Assembly (NCBI RefSeq): GCF_042654525.1
Contig: NZ_JBHSGP010000004.1
Location: 62,001 to 126,000 of the forward strand
DNA length: 64,000 nt
Direction: 5' to 3'
Source: Geojedonia litorea
GTDB taxonomy: Bacteria; Bacteroidota; Bacteroidia; Flavobacteriales; Flavobacteriaceae
Of this stretch, positions 41,844 through 50,034 are shown one piece after another; positions within the stretch are counted from its first letter, which is position 1; the number at the start of each line of letters is the position of its first letter. Position numbers and translations under genes: made by a program. Below the pieces are notes generated by a model. It made no database searches. It saw only the letters and a program-made list of their open reading frames with translations, and had not been told where the DNA came from.

Positions 41844-41888
41844 AAATCTGAAGATTTAATAATCTGATCCTTTGCGGGTCGCAGATTA
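41844..41888 (-). promoter_or_regulatory. Competing hairpins upstream of rho (possible leader attenuator)
   Basis: AAATCT/AGATTT (41844-41849 / 41852-41857) and TAATCTG/CAGATTA (41860-41866 / 41882-41888) form two hairpins. The middle arms AGATT and AATCT can pair with each other instead, making the folds mutually exclusive. The element lies 90-134 nt before the rho start; whether it is transcribed is not shown. Confidence 0.4.
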
Positions 41889-41946
41889 CTATTGCAATAA
41901 TACAATTTTATTTTAAAAATAAGTGCATGTTTTCAAAAGAAACTAT

Positions 41947-41954
41947 TAATTTTG
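41947..41954 (+). promoter_or_regulatory. -7 promoter box (TAatTTTG) of the DUF4293 gene
   Basis: This is an exact TAnnTTTG match, 22 nt before the GTG start at 41977, so the leader is about 16 nt. Confidence 0.65.
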
Positions 41955-41976
41955 TCCTTTAATTTTTACAAATTCA

Positions 41977-42387
41977 GTGTTACAGCGCATACAAACGGTT
42001 TATTTATTGATTTCTGCCTTATTTTCGGCAGGATTGATTTTTGTTTTCCACTTGTGGACTACTGAAAATGAATTGCTTGTATATGCCAAAGATAATTTAA
42101 CGTATTTAATCTTATTTTTAGGTTCGGCGCTGTTGTCTGTAATTTCTATATTTAGTTATACAAATAGGCAAACTCAATTTGTTTTGGGACGCCTTAATAT
42201 CATATTAAACTTTATTTTATTAGGATTATTTGTGTATCAATTGCTAATCTCACCTGGAGAAAGTCAAATTTCAGAGAAAGGTGTTGGGATTTTTATACCT
42301 ATTTTTTCTATCGTGTTTTTGGTTTTAGCCAATAAGGCCATAAAAAAGGATGAAGATCTTGTAAAATCTGTCGATCGATTACGATAA
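41977..42387 (+). CDS. DUF4293 integral membrane protein
   Basis: The 136-residue protein has four hydrophobic segments (for example VYLLISALFSAGLIFVFHLW and LILFLGSALLSVISIFSY) and the family start MLQRIQTVYLL, which fixes the GTG at 41977 as the start codon. A charged C-terminus (KAIKKDEDLVKSVDRLR) follows. It is a small inner-membrane protein found next to rho in many Bacteroidota. Function is unknown. Confidence 0.87.
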   Translation: MLQRIQTVYLLISALFSAGLIFVFHLWTTENELLVYAKDNLTYLILFLGSALLSVISIFSYTNRQTQFVLGRLNIILNFILLGLFVYQLLISPGESQISEKGVGIFIPIFSIVFLVLANKAIKKDEDLVKSVDRLR

Positions 42388-42415
42388 ACCTTATATCTTA
42401 ATTAATTTAGTGCGT

Positions 42416-42444
42416 AACCCAGGGTGAAGACCCTGGGTTTTTTT
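42416..42444 (+). terminator. Intrinsic terminator after the DUF4293 gene
   Basis: AACCCAGGGT (42416-42425) and ACCCTGGGTT (42430-42439) form a perfect 10-bp stem with a GAAG loop and T-run. The T-run touches the stop codon of the convergent phosphoesterase gene. Confidence 0.92.
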
Positions 42445-42934
42445 ATGTTTTGAATTCAATCACTTCGAGATTGTCAATCTTGCTATTGCTAATTGTAAAG
42501 CGAAGCATGGTCCGTACCTTTTGAAATCCATGTTTACCAACAGCACCAGGATTCATGTGCAATAAATTGAGAGTTTTGTCAGGCATCACTTTTAAAATAT
42601 GCGAATGTCCACTAATAAATAGTTTTGGTGGATTTTTATGTATTTCAGCCTTGATTCTACGATCATATTTATTTGGATATCCTCCAATGTGCGTCATCCA
42701 AACATCAATGCCTTCACACATAAAGCGCTGATGTAAAGGGAATTCTTGCCTTGCCTTATCATTATCAATATTACCATAAACAGCTTTTAAAGGTTTTAGA
42801 GATTTTATAGCATCGGTAACTTTTAAATCGCCAATATCACCAGCGTGCCAAACTTCATCAGCCTGATGTACATACTTTAATATCGCTTCATCTATATAAC
42901 TATGGGTGTCTGATAAGAGCAGGATTTTTTTCAT
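42443..42934 (-). CDS. Metallophosphoesterase (YfcE/MJ0936-like)
   Basis: The 163-residue protein is a small calcineurin-like phosphoesterase with the metal-binding motifs LLLSDTHSYID (DxH), VWHAGDIGD (GDxxD-type), VYGNIDND (GNxD), WMTHIGG and FISGHSHI (GHxH). It matches the YfcE/MJ0936 phosphodiesterase group in size. The physiological substrate is unknown. It converges on the DUF4293 gene and diverges from truA. Confidence 0.9.
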   Translation of the reverse strand: MKKILLLSDTHSYIDEAILKYVHQADEVWHAGDIGDLKVTDAIKSLKPLKAVYGNIDNDKARQEFPLHQRFMCEGIDVWMTHIGGYPNKYDRRIKAEIHKNPPKLFISGHSHILKVMPDKTLNLLHMNPGAVGKHGFQKVRTMLRFTISNSKIDNLEVIEFKT

Positions 42935-43006
42935 AGATAGGTTTCTAAATAACAGAAATCTTATTTATTTAACTTTAAATTCAAATTTAAAAAGACATTA
43001 AAATTC

Positions 43007-43014
43007 TATCTTTG
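43007..43014 (+). promoter_or_regulatory. -7 promoter box of truA (TAtcTTTG)
   Basis: This is an exact TAnnTTTG match, 24 nt before the TTG start of truA. Confidence 0.7.
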
Positions 43015-43038
43015 CGTCTTACAAAAATAAGGGTTTAA

Positions 43039-43782
43039 TTGAGATACTTCATTGAATTATCATATAATGGCAAGGTTTATCACGGTTGGCAAAATCAACC
43101 TAACGCTATCTCTGTTCAGCAAGTTTTAGAGGAGGCGCTTTCGATATTATTGCAGGATAAAATTGAAATTGTTGGAGCTGGTAGAACCGATGCTGGCGTC
43201 CATGCCAAACAAATGTATGCTCATTTTGATTGTGACATTTTATTTGACATAGCTCAATTAATCTATAAGCTCAATTCGTTTTTACCAAAAGATGTTGCCA
43301 TTCATAATATATTTAAAGTAAAGCCAGCTGCGCATGCCAGATTTGATGCTTTAAGCAGAACGTATCATTACAAAATTTCAACAAGTAAAAACGCATTTAA
43401 TTTTGACTTTGCTTATGAAATGCATTTACCTTTGGATGTAGATAAAATGAACGATGCCTGTAAAATACTATTAGCGTATAACGATTTTCAATGCTTTTCT
43501 AAAAGTAATACGGACGTAAAAACGTATCATTGTAAAATTGAAATGGCCAATTGGTATGTTGAAAATGATACGCTTACATTTGTGATTACAGCAGATCGAT
43601 TTTTAAGAAATATGGTACGAGCTATTGTTGGTACATTAATTAATATAGGTTTGGGAAAACTTGAAGTTGATGATTTACATACCATTATAAAATCAAAGGA
43701 TAGGAGTGAAGCAGGGTTTTCTGTACCAGCTCATGGCTTATATTTAACTAAAATTATATATCCTGATACAATAGCCTTGTAA
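43039..43782 (+). CDS. truA: tRNA pseudouridine(38-40) synthase TruA
   Basis: TruA modifies uridines in the anticodon arm of tRNAs. The 247-residue protein starts RYFIELSYNGKVYHGWQ, has the catalytic aspartate in GAGRTDAGVHAKQM, and carries RFLRNMVRAIVGTLINIG near the end. The start codon is TTG; it gives the standard N-terminus and there is no nearby in-frame ATG. The ABC exporter follows by 29 nt and is likely co-transcribed. Confidence 0.95.
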   Translation: MRYFIELSYNGKVYHGWQNQPNAISVQQVLEEALSILLQDKIEIVGAGRTDAGVHAKQMYAHFDCDILFDIAQLIYKLNSFLPKDVAIHNIFKVKPAAHARFDALSRTYHYKISTSKNAFNFDFAYEMHLPLDVDKMNDACKILLAYNDFQCFSKSNTDVKTYHCKIEMANWYVENDTLTFVITADRFLRNMVRAIVGTLINIGLGKLEVDDLHTIIKSKDRSEAGFSVPAHGLYLTKIIYPDTIAL

Positions 43783-43811
43783 TTCAACAACTATTGTATA
43801 TCAAAAATTAT

Positions 43812-45584
43812 ATGGAGGAAATTAAAGATAAAAAAGCATTTGATTTATCGCTCTTTAAGCGATTGCTTCAGTTTATAAAACCATACAAATGGGTGTTTAT
43901 AGGCACATTAATATTTGCTATTGGGCTAGCGCTTTTTGGCGCCTTACGTCCTTATATTCTTCAAGTTGCCATTGATGAGCATGTTGCGGTAAACCACTAT
44001 GATGGATTTATGTTTTATGTGGTTGCAATGATTGTGCTGTTGGTGCTTGAAGTAGTTTCTCAACTCTTGTTTATTTATTACGCGAGCTGGTTGGGGCAGT
44101 CAGTTGTTAAAGATATACGAGTTAAACTTTATCAACACATGTTGAGTTTTAGAATGAAATATTTTGATAACTCTTCAGTAGGTGTGCTCATTACCAGGGC
44201 TGTTACTGATATGGAACGTATTGCCGACATCTTTGGAGAAGGACTTTTCATGATTTTTAGTGATGTGCTAAAAATGGCAGTTGTTGGTGGCTTTATGGTA
44301 TGGATGAACTGGAAGTTGAGCCTTATTGTATTTGTTACCTTACCAATTATGTTGTTTGCTACCAAGATTTTCCAGAAATATATGAAACGTGCTTTTGAAG
44401 AAGTGCGAAATGAGGTGTCCAACTTAAACTCATTTGTCCAAGAGCGCGTAACCGGAATGAAAATTCTTCAATTATTTACTCGTGAAGATACTGAATACAA
44501 AAAATTTAAGATTATTAACGAGCGTCATAAAAAAGGTTGGTTAAAAACGGTCTGGTATAATTCCATATTTTTTGCTGTAGCAGAACTCTTGGGCGCTTTA
44601 ACACTTGGTGCCGTAATTTGGGCAGGAGGGTTTATGGTTTTAGATTCAGCCAATGCAGTATCATTAGGTGATTTAACGGCATACATTATGTTTATTCCAA
44701 TGATGTTTAGACCATTAAACCAGATTGCTAATAAATTTAACACCTTGCAAATGGGCATGGTAGCGGCAGATCGTGTGTTTAAGGTTTTGGATACCACATC
44801 TCATATAGATGATACGGGTAATCGAGTAGCAAGTCAGTTTAAAGGAGATATAGAATTTAATAATGTTCATTTTTCCTATGTAAAAGATGAAGAAGTTTTG
44901 AAAGGTGTATCTTTTGATGTCTCCTCTGGGCAGACTATTGCAATTGTAGGAGCGACAGGTGCAGGTAAATCTACAGTTATTAATTTGTTGAATCGTTTTT
45001 ATGACATTCAACAGGGAAGTATTTGTATAGACCAAGTCAATATAAAGGAATTGACCTTGAAGTCATTGAGAGCACAAATTGCTGTGGTATTGCAAGATGT
45101 GTTTTTGTTTGCCGATACTATTTTCAATAATATCACACTTAAAAATCCAGATATTACTGAAGCACAGGTTGAGCAAGCAGCCAAAGATATCGGTATTCAT
45201 GATTTTATTATGAGTTTACCTGGAGGTTATCATTATAATGTTAAAGAACGTGGAGTAATGTTATCTTCAGGGCAAAGACAATTGATATCCTTCTTACGCG
45301 CTTATGTAACAAACCCAAGTATATTAATTTTGGATGAGGCCACTTCTTCTGTTGACAACCATTCTGAACAACTCATTCAAAATGCTACAGATAGAATTAC
45401 AAAAAATAGAACTTCTATTGTCATTGCTCATCGATTGGCCACAGTCAAAAAGGCGGATAATATTATTGTTATGCAGGCCGGTTATATAGTGGAACAAGGA
45501 ACACATAAGCAGTTGTTAAAGAAGAAGGATGGGTATTACAAAAACCTTTATGAAGTACAGTTTATGAAAGAAGTTGTTGTTTGA
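43812..45584 (+). CDS. ABC-type exporter (fused permease and ATPase, MsbA-like)
   Basis: The 590-residue protein has six TM segments (about 25-300), then a nucleotide-binding domain with Walker A VGATGAGKST, the signature LSSGQRQLISFLR, Walker B ILILDEATSSVD and the H-loop IVIAHRLATVKKAD. It is a homodimeric half-exporter of the lipid/multidrug type. ATG 43812 is preferred over TTG 43794, which adds six residues. The signature motif is LSSGQ rather than LSGGQ. It converges with the DUF3667 gene, separated by only 7 nt with no terminator. Confidence 0.92.
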   Translation: MEEIKDKKAFDLSLFKRLLQFIKPYKWVFIGTLIFAIGLALFGALRPYILQVAIDEHVAVNHYDGFMFYVVAMIVLLVLEVVSQLLFIYYASWLGQSVVKDIRVKLYQHMLSFRMKYFDNSSVGVLITRAVTDMERIADIFGEGLFMIFSDVLKMAVVGGFMVWMNWKLSLIVFVTLPIMLFATKIFQKYMKRAFEEVRNEVSNLNSFVQERVTGMKILQLFTREDTEYKKFKIINERHKKGWLKTVWYNSIFFAVAELLGALTLGAVIWAGGFMVLDSANAVSLGDLTAYIMFIPMMFRPLNQIANKFNTLQMGMVAADRVFKVLDTTSHIDDTGNRVASQFKGDIEFNNVHFSYVKDEEVLKGVSFDVSSGQTIAIVGATGAGKSTVINLLNRFYDIQQGSICIDQVNIKELTLKSLRAQIAVVLQDVFLFADTIFNNITLKNPDITEAQVEQAAKDIGIHDFIMSLPGGYHYNVKERGVMLSSGQRQLISFLRAYVTNPSILILDEATSSVDNHSEQLIQNATDRITKNRTSIVIAHRLATVKKADNIIVMQAGYIVEQGTHKQLLKKKDGYYKNLYEVQFMKEVVV

Positions 45585-45591
45585 TTAATGA

Positions 45592-46389
45592 TTAGGGAGT
45601 TTGGATCTTTGATTTTTGTGCTTCCATAAATGCATCAACACCGCCATGCATCACAATATTCACCACAACTACTAATGCCGAAAAAAGTATAAAAAATAAA
45701 AGAAAAATTACTAGAAATAGTAAGGTTCTTAAAAGGAGCCCTTTAATGCTTAAATTATAAAGTTTCTTCAAGCAATACGCAGAAAAGATGAGTTGAAATG
45801 GTCCGTTGATATAAACTAAATGGCCTAGCGGTATTCCAATAATAACACCGGTTAAATTTATTAAGGCACCAAATATTGAGATTTGCGCGATGATATACAT
45901 AAAAATCACTAAATGTTCGGTGTAGTTATATTTTTTAAGTGTGAAAAAAACGAGTTTGGACATTAAGGCATAAACAGGAACAAATAGCATTAGTACAATT
46001 GAAATATAGTCCTGAACAAAGCTTACGCTTTCATTTGCCAAAGCTTCTTGACCTTTGGCAGCAACAGAAGACATATCAATTAAATCAGGAAAAAAAGTGT
46101 TTAAAATATACCACTCAATTCCTGTAATTGTTAAGGCAATAGCAAAATAACTTATAACATTTACATACTTTTTACGAGTGCCATTTATATAACTACCAAT
46201 AACATCATCTGGTTTGGTAAAAAGGCTAATAAAGGTTTGAAGAAACTTATTGTCGTAATTTAAAAAGGTTTCAGTGAAGTAGCCGAGAAGGTGTTTAATA
46301 GTCAGTCTGTTGCGAATAACTTTACCTCCGCAGACGTGACAATAATCACTTTCTAGGGTCAAGGATGTATTGCAGTTTTTACACTCCAT
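45592..46389 (-). CDS. DUF3667-type zinc-ribbon membrane protein
   Basis: The 265-residue protein begins with a zinc ribbon (CKNCNTSL..YCHVCGGKV, two CxxC pairs). A conserved segment TIKHLLGYFTETFLNYDNKFLQTFISLFTKPDDVIGSYINGTR follows, then about four TM segments (for example YVNVISYFAIALTITGIEWYIL). This matches DUF3667. Its ATG directly abuts the cdaA stop codon (TAA then ATG with no gap), which implies tight co-expression with the c-di-AMP synthase. Confidence 0.85.
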   Translation of the reverse strand: MECKNCNTSLTLESDYCHVCGGKVIRNRLTIKHLLGYFTETFLNYDNKFLQTFISLFTKPDDVIGSYINGTRKKYVNVISYFAIALTITGIEWYILNTFFPDLIDMSSVAAKGQEALANESVSFVQDYISIVLMLFVPVYALMSKLVFFTLKKYNYTEHLVIFMYIIAQISIFGALINLTGVIIGIPLGHLVYINGPFQLIFSAYCLKKLYNLSIKGLLLRTLLFLVIFLLFFILFSALVVVVNIVMHGGVDAFMEAQKSKIQTP

Positions 46390-47172
46390 TTATACCAAAT
46401 CTTTTTTAATCATTTCAGTAAGGTCTTGAGTGTCTTTATACATGATAAATTCTCCATTTTTTATATAAGAAATCTGCCCAGTTTCTTCACTAACAACAAT
46501 AGCTAAAGCATCTGTTTTTTCAGTAATACCTATGGCTGCGCGATGCCTTAAACCAAAACGTTGTGGGATATTTTTTTCATTGTTTACAGGTAATATGACT
46601 CGAGTTGCTTTTACAATGTTATTTTCAATAATAATGGCACCATCGTGCAAAGGGCTGTTTTTAAAAAAGATGCTTTCTATGATGGCTTGAGTGACATTGA
46701 TATTCATTTCATCGCCCGTACCAATTAAAAAATCCAGGTTATTGTTGCGTTCTAAAACAATCAAGGCGCCGGTTTGCGAAGCTCCCATTTTATTACATGC
46801 AGCAATTATAATATCGACATTGGTTTCGGATTCAGCATCTGTTTTTAAAAATTTAATACGGTTTAAAAACTTGCCTTTGCCACCCAAATTAGTAGATCCT
46901 ACCATGAGAAGAAACTTTCTGATTTCCGGTTGGAATACCACAATCAAAGCAATAATTCCAACTTTCATAAACCCATCAAAAATATTGTGGAGCAAACTCA
47001 TTTTTAAAAGGTCGGTCACTTTCCAAACCGAATAAATCACAATAATTCCTATGAAAATGTTAATAGCAACGGTGCCTTTTACAAGTTTGTAAATATAATA
47101 GAGTAGGATGGCTACCAAGAACACATCAATAAAGTCTACGATGCCAAAATCCCAAAATTCAAATTTATCCAA
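46390..47172 (-). CDS. cdaA: Diadenylate cyclase CdaA
   Basis: CdaA makes the second messenger c-di-AMP from two ATP at the membrane. The 260-residue protein has three N-terminal TM segments, a short coiled region, then the DAC domain with SPLHDGAIIIENN (DGA motif), NIPQRFGLRHRAAIGITE (RHR motif) and DALAIVVSEETGQISY. The length and TIGR00159-type architecture match. The next gene, DUF3667, starts immediately after the stop codon. folP lies 49 nt upstream on the same strand. Confidence 0.95.
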   Translation of the reverse strand: MDKFEFWDFGIVDFIDVFLVAILLYYIYKLVKGTVAINIFIGIIVIYSVWKVTDLLKMSLLHNIFDGFMKVGIIALIVVFQPEIRKFLLMVGSTNLGGKGKFLNRIKFLKTDAESETNVDIIIAACNKMGASQTGALIVLERNNNLDFLIGTGDEMNINVTQAIIESIFFKNSPLHDGAIIIENNIVKATRVILPVNNEKNIPQRFGLRHRAAIGITEKTDALAIVVSEETGQISYIKNGEFIMYKDTQDLTEMIKKDLV

Positions 47173-47221
47173 GGCGAAGGTGTTTTTGTAAATTTAACAA
47201 AATAAGGTTAATAATTTAGAT

Positions 47222-48043
47222 TCAGCTGAATTGTTGAAGCAGTGTTATCGATTCAACTGCTTCTTTCACATCATGAACCCTTAAAATATGCGCCCCTTTT
47301 TGCAAGGCTATGGTATTTAAAATCGTAGTGCCATTTAACGCATTTTGCGCTGTGGTATTAAGGGTTTTATAGATAAGGGACTTTCGAGATAACCCAACCA
47401 GAAGCGGTAATTCCAATGTTTTAAAACGCTCTAGATTGTTCAATAACTCAAAATTTTGAGCTACTGTTTTTGAAAAACCAAATCCAGGATCGGCAATGAT
47501 GTCTATGACCCCCAATGCTCGTGCTTTCGAAATACGTTCAGAAAAGTAGAACAAAACCTCGTTCATCATATTTGAATATTGGGTTTGACCTTGCATATTT
47601 TGTGGAGTTCCCCTCATATGCATCATTACGTAAGGTACTTTAAGGCTTGCAACAGTAGGAAGCATAGCTTCATCTAATTTCCCAGCAGAAATATCATTTA
47701 TCATACATGCGCCTGCTGCAATACTTTCGTGCGCGATTTGACTTCTAAACGTATCCACTGAAAGTAAGATTTTAGGGAAATTACGAATCAAAAGTTCAAT
47801 AACAGGAATTATACGTTGTAACTCTTCGGTTTCACTAATATGGGTTGCGTTAGGTCTTGAGCTATAAGCACCTAGATCAATAAAAGTAGCGCCTTCATTA
47901 AGCAATTTTTCAGTTTGGGAAAGAATGTCCTTATCATTATTGTAACGCCCGCCATCGTAAAATGAATCTGGAGTGAGGTTTAAAATTCCCATGACTTTGG
48001 GAACGGATAAATCAATAAGTTGTCCTTTACAATTGATTGTCAT
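47222..48043 (-). CDS. folP: Dihydropteroate synthase FolP
   Basis: FolP condenses p-aminobenzoate with dihydropterin pyrophosphate in folate synthesis and is the sulfonamide target. The 273-residue TIM barrel has GILNLTPDSFYDGGRY, the pterin-site GATFIDLGAYSSRP, LSVDTF, MINDISAG, MMHMRGTPQNMQ, IIADPGFGFSKT and LLVGLSRKS, all in canonical order. cdaA follows on the same strand. Conserved linkage of folP and cdaA is seen across Bacteroidota. Confidence 0.96.
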   Translation of the reverse strand: MTINCKGQLIDLSVPKVMGILNLTPDSFYDGGRYNNDKDILSQTEKLLNEGATFIDLGAYSSRPNATHISETEELQRIIPVIELLIRNFPKILLSVDTFRSQIAHESIAAGACMINDISAGKLDEAMLPTVASLKVPYVMMHMRGTPQNMQGQTQYSNMMNEVLFYFSERISKARALGVIDIIADPGFGFSKTVAQNFELLNNLERFKTLELPLLVGLSRKSLIYKTLNTTAQNALNGTTILNTIALQKGAHILRVHDVKEAVESITLLQQFS

Positions 48044-48182
48044 GTTTTATAATTAAGAATATCGAATGTTTCAAATTCAAAAAACTATTATTGGTCAATA
48101 AGCAACAATTTCAAACTTTAAACCTGAAACTTTGAACTTTAAAATTATTTATGCGAAATTTACGCAAATTTAAATGTATTAA

Positions 48183-48728
48183 ATGCAAGATACTTCAAAA
48201 CAGTACGATGATATCATTGCGCTATGTAGAAATCTTTTCACTAATAAAATGAAAGATTATGGAAGTGCATGGCGAATTTTAAGACTTCCATCATTAACCG
48301 ATCAAATTTTTATAAAGGCACAGCGTATTCGTAGTTTGCAGCAAAATTCGGTTCGAAAAGTAGATGAAGGTGAGATAAGTGAGTTCATAGGGATCATAAA
48401 TTATTGTACCATGGCTTTAATTCAGCTAGAAAAAGGCATTGTAGAACAACCCGATTTGTCTGTTGAGGAAGCAACTAGATTGTATGATGAAAAAATAGGC
48501 TTGACTAAGCAGCTCATGATGGATAAAAATCATGATTATGGTGAAGCTTGGCGAGATATGCGTGTAAGTTCTTTAACCGATTTGATTTTGCAAAAATTAT
48601 TACGTGTAAAACAAATTGAGGATAATGCAGGAAAAACCATTGTGAGTGAAGGGATTGACGCTAATTATCAAGATATGATCAATTATGCTGTTTTCGCCTT
48701 GATTCATTTAGAAGCATCAAAACACTAA
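48183..48728 (+). CDS. DUF1599 protein with two tandem domains
   Basis: The 181-residue protein is an internal duplication. KMKDYGSAWRILRLPSLTD and KNHDYGEAWRDMRVSSLTD head two similar halves of about 85 residues, each followed by an IxxKxxRxxxI segment and ending in an INY..ALI motif. The family (nucleotide modification associated domain 1 in Pfam) is linked by others to nucleotide metabolism, but no reaction is established. It is the first gene of the DUF1599-BT_3928-permease-TlpA-tpiA-prmA-clpS cluster, separated from the next gene by 19 nt. Confidence 0.85.
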   Translation: MQDTSKQYDDIIALCRNLFTNKMKDYGSAWRILRLPSLTDQIFIKAQRIRSLQQNSVRKVDEGEISEFIGIINYCTMALIQLEKGIVEQPDLSVEEATRLYDEKIGLTKQLMMDKNHDYGEAWRDMRVSSLTDLILQKLLRVKQIEDNAGKTIVSEGIDANYQDMINYAVFALIHLEASKH

Positions 48729-48747
48729 TCAAAAACCTAAAATTCAT

Positions 48748-50028
48748 ATGAAAGCATTTATAGCCATCTCAAGACTCATTGTAGGAAGTTTATTTATTGT
48801 TTCAGGTTTAATTAAATGTAACGATACATTAGGTTTTTCGTATAAACTCAATGACTATTTTGCGCACGATGTTTTAAATTTAGAATTTTTAATTCCTTAT
48901 TCTTTGCTACTTGCGGTATTAATTTGTGTTGTTGAAATTGTACTTGGTGTTGCCTTAATTTTCGGTCTAAAAAGCAAACTATCCACAACTTTGATATTGC
49001 TCATGATGCTATTCTTTACATGGTTAACTTGGTACACCTCAAGTTGTTTGGAGGCACAAGAAGTTGCAGGAAAGCTTGGTGAGGAGTTTAATAAAAATTG
49101 TGTGACCGATTGCGGTTGTTTTGGCGATGCTTTAAAACTCGAACCTAAAGAATCATTCTACAAAGACCTCTTTTTACTCATATTTACGATTCCGTTGTTC
49201 TTTTTTGGAATGAAAAATAAAATTCCTGTTAACTCCAAGAAAGAAGATCTTTTTTATATGGTAACTTCACTAGTTCTCATCTTTGGTTTTGGAGTTCTGG
49301 TTATTGGCTGGTGGTTTACGGTATTATTTTCAATGGTTTTATACGGGGTTGTCTATTTTATAAAAAACAAATCAAAAGGAGAATGGTTGTCATTATTAGC
49401 AGCATACGTGCTATCGCTTGGATTTACATATTATTGTTTACAACATTTACCAATCAAAGATTTTAGAGCCTATAAAATAGGTAACAACATTGCAGACGAA
49501 ATGAAAGTCCCAGAAGACGCTAAAAAACCTGTTATTGAATATACTTGGGTGTTTAAAGTTAATGGTGAAGATCAAGAATTTGTAACCAATGGGGCTTACC
49601 CAGAAGTGAATGGAGATTACGTAGGTGTTACAACTAAAGTTATTGAAGAAGGTTTTGAGCCGAAAATATTAGATTTTTCTATAGAATCTGAAGATGAAGA
49701 CCTTACAGATTATTTTTTATCGGCTGATAAATTACTAATGATTGTGTCTTATAATATATTGTCGGGCGAAAAAGAAGGTATGACTAAATTGAAAAAACTT
49801 TCGGATGAAGCACTTAAAAATGGCTATACCGTAATTGGTTTAACGGCTTCGGGAGCTGCTGATAAGCAAAAAATTAAGTCGGCATATAATTTAGATTTCG
49901 ACTTTTATCTGTGTGACGAAAAGGTATTGAAAACCATAGTTCGCTCTAATCCAGGAGTTTTAACTCTCGAAAAAGGTACTGTTACACAAAAAGTACACTG
50001 GAATGATATTGAGGATTTAGAACTATAA
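48748..50028 (+). CDS. BT_3928-family protein (DoxX/MauE-like membrane domain plus thioredoxin-like domain)
   Basis: The 426-residue protein has an N-terminal four-TM MauE/DoxX-like domain. It contains FIVSGLIKCNDTLGFSYKLNDYF, a cysteine-rich loop NCVTDCGCFGDALKL, and three more TM segments (about 145-235). A soluble C-terminal part (about 250-426) resembles a thioredoxin fold without a clear CxxC. This is the architecture named BT_3928 in bacteroidetal genomes. A role in periplasmic redox is an inference from MauE. It overlaps nothing and is followed by the permease after 6 nt. Confidence 0.82.
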   Translation: MKAFIAISRLIVGSLFIVSGLIKCNDTLGFSYKLNDYFAHDVLNLEFLIPYSLLLAVLICVVEIVLGVALIFGLKSKLSTTLILLMMLFFTWLTWYTSSCLEAQEVAGKLGEEFNKNCVTDCGCFGDALKLEPKESFYKDLFLLIFTIPLFFFGMKNKIPVNSKKEDLFYMVTSLVLIFGFGVLVIGWWFTVLFSMVLYGVVYFIKNKSKGEWLSLLAAYVLSLGFTYYCLQHLPIKDFRAYKIGNNIADEMKVPEDAKKPVIEYTWVFKVNGEDQEFVTNGAYPEVNGDYVGVTTKVIEEGFEPKILDFSIESEDEDLTDYFLSADKLLMIVSYNILSGEKEGMTKLKKLSDEALKNGYTVIGLTASGAADKQKIKSAYNLDFDFYLCDEKVLKTIVRSNPGVLTLEKGTVTQKVHWNDIEDLEL

Positions 50029-50034
50029 CCGCAA

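Noticed and set aside
48100..48150. Repeated AAACTTTAAAC-like words before the DUF1599 gene
   Set aside because: They are short, imperfect and AT-rich; similar strings arise easily in this base composition, so no repeat element is claimed.
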